A DNA stretch of 64,000 nt from assembly GCA_964581815.1 (NCBI GenBank), contig CAZORE010000019.1, forward strand, positions 18,220-82,219. Direction: 5' to 3'. The notes beneath the pieces are model-generated. The model saw only the letters and a program-made list of their open reading frames with translations. It had not been told where the DNA came from and did not search any database. Of the stretch, positions 24,609-32,021 are shown piece by piece. The first letter of the stretch is position 1. The number at the start of each line of letters is the position of its first letter. A program made the position numbers and the translations under genes. This DNA is from Trebonia sp964581815 (GTDB lineage: Bacteria; Actinomycetota; Actinomycetes; Streptosporangiales; Streptosporangiaceae).

Positions 24609-25490
24609 ATGACGCGCTGGACCGTTGACGCGCCGACGACGCTTGAGTTCGACGACGTGATGGCGCTGCACGTGCGCCTTATCGCCGGCACCGTCGCGGT
24701 GCTCGCGTCCGACGACAAGCGGTCGTCCCCCGGGGAGACGACCCCAAGGCCCCGGCCCGGCGAAGAGGCGAGTGCACCGGGCCGGGCAGCGCTCGCGGTG
24801 AGTGAGCTATCCGGGAGACCGCTCCAGGTCAGCATCGAGGACGGGGTGCTGACCGTCAGCTACGAGCAGCTGTCCTGGGACGGCCTGCTCCAGTTCCTGA
24901 AGCCGCGCAAGGACAGCGTCGCGGTCACACTGACCGTGCCCGCCGAGTGCCCGATCCAGCTCGGTGTGCTCAGCGCGTCGGCGATCGTGTCCGGACTGCG
25001 CTCCGGCGCGTCGATCAAGGGCATGTCCGGTGACATCACCCTCGATGGTGTCACCGGGGACGTGGAAGCGGAGACGATGTCCGGCGAGCTCGCTGCCTGC
25101 GACGTCGACGGCGCCGTCCACCTCAAGTCCATGTCCGGCGGGCTCACGCTGGCCGGCGGGGTGCTTGACTCGCTTGACGCCACCACCATGAGCGGCCAGG
25201 TAACGGCTGACGTCAGGCTGAACACGGCCGGCGGCATCCATGTCAGCACGATGTCCGGCGACGTCACGCTGCGGCTGCCCGCCGACAGCGATGCGGAGGT
25301 GCGCCTGCAGTCCACGTCCGGCCCGGTGAGAACAGAATTCGATTCACTGCGCGTCTTCAAGGCGCCTGCGTCGCACACCGTTCGCGGTAACGTGGGCGCT
25401 GGTACCGGACATGTGTCCGTAACCACCATGTCCGGCGCGGTCACGCTGCTGCGACGCGCGCCGGTAGGGATGGAGAGCAAGACCCGATGA
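24609..25490 (+). CDS. DUF4097-family beta-repeat protein
   Basis: 293 residues from ATG 24609, chosen because GGAGGA (24598-24603) precedes it. The open frame reaches further up but there runs over the promoter. After an N-terminal segment the protein consists of repeated short beta strands with the recurring motif (T)MSG(D/E/Q/A): IKGMSGDITLDGV, ETMSGELAACDV, KSMSGGLTLAG, TTMSGQVTADV, STMSGDVTLRL and TTMSGAVTLLR. This is a right-handed beta-helix-like DUF4097 fold, resembling adhesin-type or LiaX-like proteins. There is no signal peptide or membrane anchor. Its stop overlaps the padR start in ATGA, which ties the two together. Biochemical role unknown. Confidence 0.85.
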   Translation: MTRWTVDAPTTLEFDDVMALHVRLIAGTVAVLASDDKRSSPGETTPRPRPGEEASAPGRAALAVSELSGRPLQVSIEDGVLTVSYEQLSWDGLLQFLKPRKDSVAVTLTVPAECPIQLGVLSASAIVSGLRSGASIKGMSGDITLDGVTGDVEAETMSGELAACDVDGAVHLKSMSGGLTLAGGVLDSLDATTMSGQVTADVRLNTAGGIHVSTMSGDVTLRLPADSDAEVRLQSTSGPVRTEFDSLRVFKAPASHTVRGNVGAGTGHVSVTTMSGAVTLLRRAPVGMESKTR

Positions 25491-26506
25491 CCCCGGTTTT
25501 CCGCCATGGACGCCTGCGGCTGTACCTGCTGCGCCTGCTCGACGAGGAGCCAAGGCACGGCTATGAAGTGATCCGGCTGCTCCGTGACCGCTTCATGGGC
25601 GTCTACGCTCCATCACCCGGCACCATCTACCCGAGGCTGGCCCGCCTTGAGGAAGAGGGCCTCGTCACTCACGACGAGGAGAACGGGCGCAAGGTCTACC
25701 GGATCACCGAGGCAGGCCGCGAGGAGCTGCGCAACCGCGGCGACGAGCTCGACGAGCTCGAGGAGGAGCTGTCCGCCTCCGTCAGCGACATCGTCCGCGA
25801 GGTCCGCGAGGACGTCAGGGACACCGTCCGCAGCCTCCGCGAGGAACTGACCCGGGCCGCCCGCGAGATGCGCCACGCGGAGCGCGACTCCAGGGACCAG
25901 GCGCGCGAGCAAGCCCGCACCGTCAAGGAAAGCGCCAAGGAAAGCGCCAAGGAAAGCGCGCGGGAGGCCGCTGAGGCCGCCCGCGAGCGGACGCGCCAGG
26001 CCCGCGAGCAGGGACGTCGCGCCCGCGAGGAGGCGTTCGCGCACGCACAGCGCATCCGTGAGGAGGCGTCACGCCTGCGGGACGACACTCGCGAGCAGTG
26101 GAGCGGCGCCTGGGGCAACTGGTCCGAGTGGGGCGGCCGCTGGGCCGGCTGGTCCGGCCAGCATGACCTGGGCGCGCTCCGCGACTTCGAGCGCCTCGCC
26201 CGCGACTTCGTGTCCGACCTGCGCGGCGTGGCGTGGGACTCGGAGTCGATTCTGGAGAGCGACGTCATCCCCACCCTGCGGGACATCCTCGCCGACACCC
26301 TCGACCGCATCCGCGCCGAGGTCTTCGACATCCACCATGCGCCCTCCGCCGACGGCGCACCGTCCCCGGCGCCCTCGGACGTCCCAGAGCCCCCTGCGCC
26401 GCCCGCGCCGCCCGCGCCTCCTGCGCCGCCAGCGCCCGCGGGATCCCAGGCGGCCGGCGAGCCTGCCGGGCCGCCGGACTCCCCGGAAGACCGGGAGAAA
26501 GACTAG
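25487..26506 (+). CDS. PadR-family regulator with long coiled-coil C-terminal extension
   Basis: 339 residues, ATG overlapping the upstream stop. The PadR winged helix is at 1-85 (LRLYLLRLLDEEPRHGYEVI, SPGTIYPRLARLEEEGLVTH, GRKVYRITEAGREEL). A highly charged Arg/Glu-rich region follows, from about 88 to 205, predicted to be a coiled coil and including three copies of KESA encoded by a 12-base tandem repeat (about 25925-25960). A Trp/Gly-rich patch (WSGAWGNWSEWGGRWAGW) comes next, then a helix and a Pro/Ala tail (PAPPAPPAPPAPPAPAG). PadR proteins normally end near residue 110-180, so this is unusually long. It probably represses its operon via the palindrome at 24540-24553. Confidence 0.88.
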   Translation: MTPVFRHGRLRLYLLRLLDEEPRHGYEVIRLLRDRFMGVYAPSPGTIYPRLARLEEEGLVTHDEENGRKVYRITEAGREELRNRGDELDELEEELSASVSDIVREVREDVRDTVRSLREELTRAAREMRHAERDSRDQAREQARTVKESAKESAKESAREAAEAARERTRQAREQGRRAREEAFAHAQRIREEASRLRDDTREQWSGAWGNWSEWGGRWAGWSGQHDLGALRDFERLARDFVSDLRGVAWDSESILESDVIPTLRDILADTLDRIRAEVFDIHHAPSADGAPSPAPSDVPEPPAPPAPPAPPAPPAPAGSQAAGEPAGPPDSPEDREKD

Positions 26507-28431
26507 CCGCCGTAGGCCTGGAGGAAGGCCGCCACCTCCGGGCCCGCGAACTGCGCGCCGTAGCCGGCGTTGACGACCAGGCAGGCGACCGCGATGTCCT
26601 TGGTCGGGTCGAAGGCGATCAGCCAGCTGTTGGGCTGGTCCTGGCCCTGGATGTCGGCGGTGCCCGTCTTCGCGTAGACGGTCGGCCCGAAGCCGAGCCC
26701 GGCGGCCGTGCCGCTGGTCACCACCGCGCGCATCATCTGCTTGAGGTCGGCGTCAGTGGCGGCCGGCAGCGGCTTCGCGGTCACCTGCGCGGCCTTCGGC
26801 GTGAGGATCGGCTGCTTGAAGGTCCCGGTGTCCACCGTCGCCGCCACCGAGGCCATCGCGATCGGCGACGCGACGAGCGAGCCCTCACCGAACGCCTCTT
26901 GCGCTAGCTCTGACCCTGACGCGCTGGCCGGCGCGTTGAAGTACGACGCGGAGAGCCCGCCGATGCCGATGTCCCACTTCTGGTTCAGGCCGAAGTAGTC
27001 CTTCGCCGTGCTCGCGAGCAGCCCGGAAAGGTGCGACCACTGCGTGGTGAACGCGTTGTTGCACGACTGCGCGAAGTCGGTAATGAACGGCGTCCCTGGT
27101 GGCAAGGTTTCGCCCTGGTCGTTGTGGTAGGTGATGCCCGTGATGGTGAAGGCCGAAGGACACGCGACCGGACTCTGCGGTGTCAGCACCCCTGTGTTCA
27201 GCAGCGCCGCGGACGTGATGACCTTCATCGTCGACCCAGGAGCGACCTTGGCGGTCAGCGCGAAGTCGTTCTGCCCCGCATTGTTGGCGATGGCGAGGAT
27301 CTGGCCAGTGGACGGCTGGATCACGATCATCGAGCTCTGGCCGTGCATGGCCACCGCGGCCCGCGCCGCCTGCTCCGCCTGCTGATTAATCGTGGTGGAG
27401 AGCGTCGGGTAGCTGCCGGGCGCGATAAGCGGCGCCTGGCTGTTGGCCAGCGGCTTGCCCGCGTTGGTCACGATCTCAACGTCCAGCCCCGGCTTGGCGC
27501 CTTCGCTGGCCGGCGCCGAGTTCTTCAGCAGGCCCGCGATGGTGCTCAGCCCGGGGTCGCCGTAGCGGGTGAGGCTCTGGCCGTCGGCGTCCGTGACCAT
27601 GCTGACGGTTGGGGGCACCTGGACGGCCGCCAAGTGGGTGGCCGCGGTCAGGTTCGGCGCGACCACGGCGGGCTGCCAGGCGACGAACCAGACGGACGAG
27701 TTCGCCTGCTGGTAAGCGACGAGCGAGGAATGGTAGGCCCACGTGCCGCGCTGCGCCGTCTTGCCGCTGCCCGCGGCGACCGACGCCCGCACCGCGAACG
27801 TGACGGTCTCCCGTGGCTGTGCGGCCGTCGCCCCCGGCGCGCTGGCCACGTTGGCGGCCGCCGCGCTGAACGTCCCCAGGTTCAGGTACTTCGCGTACGT
27901 CGCGAGCGCGGCCGTGGCAGCGGCCGGATGGTTGGTGTAGTTGCCAGCCTTCGTTAGGTCGCCCGCCTGCCAGGCGTCGAGGAACGCCGCGGCGACCTGC
28001 TCTCCGTCCTGCTGCGCGTTGGACCCGGTGGGCACCAGGCCGTACGCGGGGGTACCGCTGCCCGGCTTGAACACCACCACCACGAGCAGGGCGGCCACCA
28101 CGGCCGCGGCGAGCACGCCGGAGGTGACAAGCAGGATCAGCCCACGCCGGCTTCTGCGCCGCGGCGGGGCGGCCTGCCTGCCGTAAACGCCGCTGGTGGC
28201 GTAGACGGTCTGCCCGGCGCGCGGTGTCGTCGCCGGGGGAGGAAGAGGCGCCGGTGGAGGGGGCGGCGTAACCGTCTCAGAGCCGACCGGGCCGCCTGGC
28301 TCTGGCAGCGCTGGCATCGGCGCCGTAGGTGGCGCCGATGGAAAGGTTCCCGACCCGACCGGAGCGCTTTCCTGCTCCTCGCGAGCTTCCGACGGGTCAG
28401 GTGAACTGGTGTCGTTGTTCTCGCTTGTCAC
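26503..28431 (-). CDS. Penicillin-binding protein, transpeptidase with NTF2-like domain
   Basis: 642 residues, ATG start. A cytoplasmic Pro-rich N-terminus (about 1-90), a transmembrane helix (about 98-121), a MecA_N/NTF2-like domain (about 138-258, DGEQVAAAFLDAWQAGDL), a dimerisation-type segment and the transpeptidase domain follow in order. The active-site motifs are intact: SxxK S400-TMK, SxN S456-CN and KTG at 588-590 (YAKTGTAD). It cross-links peptidoglycan at the outer face of the membrane and could contribute low-affinity beta-lactam tolerance like other class B enzymes with this N-terminal domain. Its stop shares CTAG (26503-26506) with the convergent padR gene. Confidence 0.92.
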   Translation of the reverse strand: MTSENNDTSSPDPSEAREEQESAPVGSGTFPSAPPTAPMPALPEPGGPVGSETVTPPPPPAPLPPPATTPRAGQTVYATSGVYGRQAAPPRRRSRRGLILLVTSGVLAAAVVAALLVVVVFKPGSGTPAYGLVPTGSNAQQDGEQVAAAFLDAWQAGDLTKAGNYTNHPAAATAALATYAKYLNLGTFSAAAANVASAPGATAAQPRETVTFAVRASVAAGSGKTAQRGTWAYHSSLVAYQQANSSVWFVAWQPAVVAPNLTAATHLAAVQVPPTVSMVTDADGQSLTRYGDPGLSTIAGLLKNSAPASEGAKPGLDVEIVTNAGKPLANSQAPLIAPGSYPTLSTTINQQAEQAARAAVAMHGQSSMIVIQPSTGQILAIANNAGQNDFALTAKVAPGSTMKVITSAALLNTGVLTPQSPVACPSAFTITGITYHNDQGETLPPGTPFITDFAQSCNNAFTTQWSHLSGLLASTAKDYFGLNQKWDIGIGGLSASYFNAPASASGSELAQEAFGEGSLVASPIAMASVAATVDTGTFKQPILTPKAAQVTAKPLPAATDADLKQMMRAVVTSGTAAGLGFGPTVYAKTGTADIQGQDQPNSWLIAFDPTKDIAVACLVVNAGYGAQFAGPEVAAFLQAYGG

Positions 28432-28514
28432 CTAACCGACCGTACCGATCCTGGCGTCTCGCGGCGAATCTTGCAGGTAACCCGCAGTACCCCCGAAGCA
28501 AGCAAGCGGAGAAA

Positions 28515-29483
28515 CTACGGAGTGAAGACGATCTTGCCCGTCTGCGTCCCGTCGATCATCGCGGCGAAGCCGTCGCGGGCGTTCGCGAGCGGGATGACCC
28601 GGTCGATCAGCGGACGGGTCCCGGTCTGCTCGCAGAAGCGGAGCAGCCGCCCAAGCTGATCCCGGGTACCCATCGTCGACCCGACCACGGACAGCTGGGT
28701 GAAGAAGATCCGGGTGAGCTCGGCGGGCGGCACGTCGCCGCTGGTGGCGCCGGAGATCACGATCCGCCCGCCCGGCTTCAGCGAGCGCACGGAATGCGAC
28801 CACGTCGCCTGCCCCACCGTCTCCATGACCACGTCGACCCGCTCAGGCAGCCGCGCCCCGGTCGCGAAGGCCTGGTCGGCCCCAAGCTTGACCGCCGCCT
28901 CCTGCTTAGCCTCCGACCGGCTGGTCACCCACATCCGGTACCCAGCCGCCCGCCCCAGCAAGATCAGCGCGGTCGCCACCCCGCCGCCCGCGCCCTGCAC
29001 GAGGATCGTGGACCCAGGCTGCACGCCCGACTTCTCGAACAGCATCTTGTAGGCCGTCAGGTAAGCGGTCGGCAGGCACGCCGCCTCCTCAAAGGAGAGC
29101 GCGGCCGGCTTAGGCACCAGGTTCGCCTTAGGCACCATGACCTTCTCCGCAAAGGTCCCCTGATACCGCTCAGAGAGCAAAGAGCGGCGCGGGTCCAAAG
29201 TCTCGTCCCCGCCCCCCGCGTTAGCGTCCCCGATCACCGCGTGCACGACCACGGCGTTGCCGTCCTCGTCCACCCCAGCGGCATCACAGCCGAGGATCAT
29301 CGGCAGCCGGTCAGCCGGCAGCCCAACCCCGCGCAGCGACCACACATCGTGGTGATTCAGCGCCGTCGCCTTGACGGTAACGGTGGCCCATCCCGCCGCA
29401 GGCTCCGGATCGGGCCGCTCCCCCGCCTCCAGGCCATTCAGGGGGCTCTCTGCATCGATACGCGCGGCATAGACAGCGAACAT
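28515..29483 (-). CDS. MDR-family zinc-less alcohol dehydrogenase/quinone oxidoreductase
   Basis: 322 residues from ATG 29483 (MFAVYAARIDAESPLNGL). The N-terminal GroES-like domain has ALNHHDVWSLRGVG and PMILGCDAAG, and the Rossmann domain has ILVQGAGGGVATALILLGRA. Zinc-ligand cysteines of classical ADHs are absent, which fits the quinone oxidoreductase/zinc-binding-dehydrogenase-like group using NADPH. The substrate is unknown. It lies downstream of malic enzyme on the same strand but behind a strong hairpin, so it is probably a separate unit. Confidence 0.86.
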   Translation of the reverse strand: MFAVYAARIDAESPLNGLEAGERPDPEPAAGWATVTVKATALNHHDVWSLRGVGLPADRLPMILGCDAAGVDEDGNAVVVHAVIGDANAGGGDETLDPRRSLLSERYQGTFAEKVMVPKANLVPKPAALSFEEAACLPTAYLTAYKMLFEKSGVQPGSTILVQGAGGGVATALILLGRAAGYRMWVTSRSEAKQEAAVKLGADQAFATGARLPERVDVVMETVGQATWSHSVRSLKPGGRIVISGATSGDVPPAELTRIFFTQLSVVGSTMGTRDQLGRLLRFCEQTGTRPLIDRVIPLANARDGFAAMIDGTQTGKIVFTP

Positions 29484-29524
29484 GATCAAGACCCTACCGG
29501 CAGGCCGCAGAAGCGGAATAGGCC

Positions 29525-29620
29525 CCTCCCGCGACGGGAGGACCGTGGCGCGGCGGGGGTCCGCCGGGACGTTCTGCTGAGCGATTTGTGCTCAGCGGAC
29601 TTGTCCCGCCGGACCCCCGC
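29525..29620 (-). terminator. Two adjacent hairpins downstream of malic enzyme, one very large and nested
   Basis: The large element has 18-base arms GCGGGGGTCCGCCGGGAC (29553-29570) and GTCCCGCCGGACCCCCGC (29603-29620), complementary except for one position. Within it is a second perfect stem, GCTGAGC (29576-29582) / GCTCAGC (29590-29596), with loop GATTTGT. A small hairpin CCTCCC/GGGAGG (29525-29541) follows. There is no T-run. It is located just after the malic enzyme stop and most likely terminates that transcript. Confidence 0.65.
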
Positions 29621-29650
29621 AAGCCGCGGCCCGCACCACCGGGACGCGAG

Positions 29651-30844
29651 TTACCGTCGAGCAACCCCGTCGATCCGCGCCTGGGCGGCGACGGCGGCGG
29701 TGACCGCAGGCGCGACCCGGGGGTCGAACTGGCCAGGGATGACGTAGTCCGCCGTAGCGTCGTCACCGACCAGGTCCGCGAGCGCCCCAGCGGCCGCCAG
29801 CTTCATGTTCTCCGTGATCGTGGTCGCCCGGACGTCCAGGGCGGCGCGGAAGACGCCGGGGAAGGCCAGCGAGTTGTTGATCTGGTTGGGGAAGTCGCTG
29901 CGCCCGGTCGCCACCACGGACACGTGCCGCCGCGCGATGTCCGGGTGGATCTCCGGCTCTGGGTTGGAGAGCAGGAACGCGATCGCGCCCGGTGCCATCC
30001 GGCTGACGGCCGCCTCGGGCAGGACACTGCCCGACAGGCCGATGAAGACGTCCGCCCCGCGCAGGGCCGACTCCACCGAGCCGGCGTGCCCGGACGCGTT
30101 GGTCACCTCGGCCAGCGCGGCCTTCACCGGGTTCAGCCCGTCGCGGCCGTGATAGATCATGCCCTTGCTGTCGGCGACGGCGAGCTCGCCGATGCCCGCG
30201 GCGAGCAGGATCTTCGACACCGCGATCCCGGACGCGCCCGCCCCGCAGACCACGGCGCGCATCGCGGCGAGCTCCTTGCCGACCACGCGGGCGGCGCCGC
30301 GCAGCGCGGCGAGCGTGACGATCGCGGTCCCGTGCTGGTCGTCGTGGAAGACGGGGATGTCGAGCATGGCCCGGAGCCGGTCCTCGATCTCGAAGCAGCG
30401 CGGCGCGGAGATGTCCTCGAGGTTGATGCCGCCGAAGCTCGGCGCGAGTGCGGCGACCACCCGCACCACGTCGTCGGTGTCCGTGACGTCGATGCAGACC
30501 GGCACCGCGTTGATGCCGGCGAACTTCTTGAACAGCAGCGCCTTGCCCTCCATGACGGGCATGGCGGCGGCGGGCCCGATGTCGCCGAGGCCGAGCACGG
30601 CGGTGCCGTCGCTCACCACGGCGACGGTGTTGCCCGTCCAGGTGTACTCGCTCGCCAGCTCGGGCTCGTCGGCGATCGCGCTGCACACCCGGGCGACGCC
30701 CGGCGTGTAGGCCATGGCGAGCGCGGCCCGGTCGGGCACGTCCACGCTCGGGTTGACGTCGATCTTGCCGCCCCGGTGCATGGCGAACACCGGGTCATCG
30801 TCCAGGGAGGACAGGTAACGGGAAAAAGCAGCCTCGTCGGCCAC
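29651..30844 (-). CDS. NAD(P)-dependent malic enzyme
   Basis: 397 residues from GTG 30844 (start VADEAAFSRYLSSLDDDP), with a GGGGG ribosome-binding site about seven bases upstream. The frame runs a further 25 codons upstream without a better start. It oxidatively decarboxylates malate to pyruvate. Visible features are the catalytic Tyr region AMAYTPGVARV, Lys in MEGKALLFKKFAGINAVPVC, the metal-binding ED/D residues in INLEDISAPRCFEIE and FHDDQHGTAIV, and the nucleotide-binding VVCGAGASGIAV. It is the short bacterial type without a phosphotransacetylase domain. Coenzyme preference is not certain. Confidence 0.92.
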   Translation of the reverse strand: MADEAAFSRYLSSLDDDPVFAMHRGGKIDVNPSVDVPDRAALAMAYTPGVARVCSAIADEPELASEYTWTGNTVAVVSDGTAVLGLGDIGPAAAMPVMEGKALLFKKFAGINAVPVCIDVTDTDDVVRVVAALAPSFGGINLEDISAPRCFEIEDRLRAMLDIPVFHDDQHGTAIVTLAALRGAARVVGKELAAMRAVVCGAGASGIAVSKILLAAGIGELAVADSKGMIYHGRDGLNPVKAALAEVTNASGHAGSVESALRGADVFIGLSGSVLPEAAVSRMAPGAIAFLLSNPEPEIHPDIARRHVSVVATGRSDFPNQINNSLAFPGVFRAALDVRATTITENMKLAAAGALADLVGDDATADYVIPGQFDPRVAPAVTAAVAAQARIDGVARR

Positions 30845-30987
30845 GGTTAACCCCCAAAATTCTGCGCTACAGGTGACAGGTCTGCCGTGCTGCCGGGGTG
30901 CGACTGCGTGTTGGCGCACCAGCCCGGCTCACGGACGGTGATCACTCCTGCTACGGGGGTTGCCCGTTGGGATATTGTGCCATGAGC

Positions 30988-31011
30988 GGCTGGCGGCTAG
31001 CGTCGCCAGCC
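30988..31011. promoter_or_regulatory. 8-bp dyad in the malic enzyme/CGNR intergenic region
   Basis: GGCTGGCG (30988-30995) and CGCCAGCC (31004-31011) are perfect inverted repeats separated by eight bases. They lie only three bases before the left arm of the stronger dyad at 31014-31054. It may be a hairpin or part of a compound operator in this divergent promoter region. Confidence 0.4.
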
Positions 31012-31013
31012 CC

Positions 31014-31054
31014 GTTCTGTAATACTCATGACCGGGACCAGACTATTACAGAAC
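31014..31054. promoter_or_regulatory. Perfect 11-bp inverted repeat upstream of the CGNR regulator
   Basis: GTTCTGTAATA (31014-31024) and TATTACAGAAC (31044-31054) are exact complements with a 19-base spacer. The centre-to-centre distance is 30 bases, three helical turns. The element ends 27 bases before the GTG start at 31082. The AT-rich arms in a GC-rich genome strongly suggest a protein-binding operator. Confidence 0.6.
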
Positions 31055-31081
31055 TCTCACCACCACAGCGGGGTTTCGCGC

Positions 31082-31636
31082 GTGGACCTGTCATCTTATG
31101 CTGAACTCGCCGTGCGGCTGGTGAACACCGCCAGCCTCGGGCACGAGGGCGGCGACCTGCTCACGTCGATGGACGGGCTTCATTCCCTGGTGGCCGACCG
31201 GGAGCACCTCAGCCATGGCATCTCGCGCGGCGACCTGGACGCGCTCCGCATGCTCAGGGACGAGTTCCGCGGCTTCTTCGTGGCCTGCTCGCAAGGGAAC
31301 GGCGCGGACGCCGCCGCCCGGCTGAACGAGCTGCTCATTCAGTACCCGGTCCATCCGCAGCTGTCCGGGCATGACGGGCAGCCCTGGCACGTGCACTACA
31401 CGGAGAGCGGCTCGGTGTCCGACAAGTACGCGGCCGGCGCGGCCATGGGCCTCGCGGTCCGGCTCACTGAGCTTGGCATCGACCGGTTCGGCGTGTGCCA
31501 GGCGGCACCCTGCTCCGGCGTGTTCATCGATACCTCGGCCGGCCGCACCAGGCGGTACTGCTCGGACCGGTGCGCAAGCCGGGCCAACGTGATCGCGTAC
31601 CGGGCCCGCAAGCGCGTCGAGGAACCCGGCGCCTGA
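31082..31636 (+). CDS. CGNR zinc-finger (ABATE domain) putative regulator
   Basis: 184 residues from GTG 31082 (VDLSSYAELAVRLVNT). The ATG at 31028 is in frame but lies inside the operator dyad and is less likely. The N-terminal about 130 residues form the stress-induced ABATE-type helical domain (DALRMLRDEFRGFF, DAAARLNELL). The C-terminal zinc finger is FGVCQAAPCSGVFID with RRYCSDRCASRANVIAYRAR, matching the CGNR family pattern with CSDR in place of CGNR. Such proteins are thought to be DNA-binding regulators. The promoter carries two dyads, so autoregulation is plausible. It is divergent from malic enzyme. Confidence 0.85.
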   Translation: MDLSSYAELAVRLVNTASLGHEGGDLLTSMDGLHSLVADREHLSHGISRGDLDALRMLRDEFRGFFVACSQGNGADAAARLNELLIQYPVHPQLSGHDGQPWHVHYTESGSVSDKYAAGAAMGLAVRLTELGIDRFGVCQAAPCSGVFIDTSAGRTRRYCSDRCASRANVIAYRARKRVEEPGA

Positions 31637-32021
31637 GCGCGCCCGCAGTCGCACGTCCGCAATGGCGGCCGAGTTTTCCTGTGCCCGCCAGACTCGTGAA
31701 TCCGTTCACAAGCGATTGCCGGTTCCATATGCCCGCATCCGCTCCGGATAAAACATCGGGAAACGTGAAACCGATCGGCAATTTCCAGGATATGGGAACG
31801 TTACCTGACAGATGCGTCATTAACGCTTGTTTACCTGACACAGCGCCATGACCTGCGTTATAGAACCGAATCCCGGACAAGTCTTCTCATGTCTGTAGAA
31901 GATCTCTACGATGTTCCTCACTCTGCACAACTGAACGCTCACCTGTTCCAGCGGGATCCCGCAGGACGCGTGGCACGGCCCCTCGGGGCGCGATCGAGAA
32001 ACGAGAAAAGAGCTATCGATC
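31637..32021 (+). promoter_or_regulatory. 385-base regulatory region upstream of the first APC permease
   Basis: No credible gene; GC is clearly lower than in the neighbouring genes. A direct repeat TTACCTGACA occurs at 31801-31810 and 31831-31840, exactly 30 bases apart (three helical turns). TCTTCT/AGAAGA (31882-31887, 31897-31902) and GTAGA-N5-TCTAC (31895-31909) are small dyads nearer the gene. The 8-mer GTTACCTG (31800-31807) recurs inverted before the second permease (33875-33882). Confidence 0.5.

Noticed and set aside
25925..25960. Possible CRISPR-like or functional DNA repeat (three 12-base units)
   Set aside because: The repeat is inside the PadR coiled coil, encodes KESA three times and has no spacers.
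31524..31880. 118-codon minus-strand frame overlapping the end of the CGNR gene
   Set aside because: Half of it is antisense to the zinc-finger region and the rest lies in the AT-richer promoter region; codon use is not coding-like.
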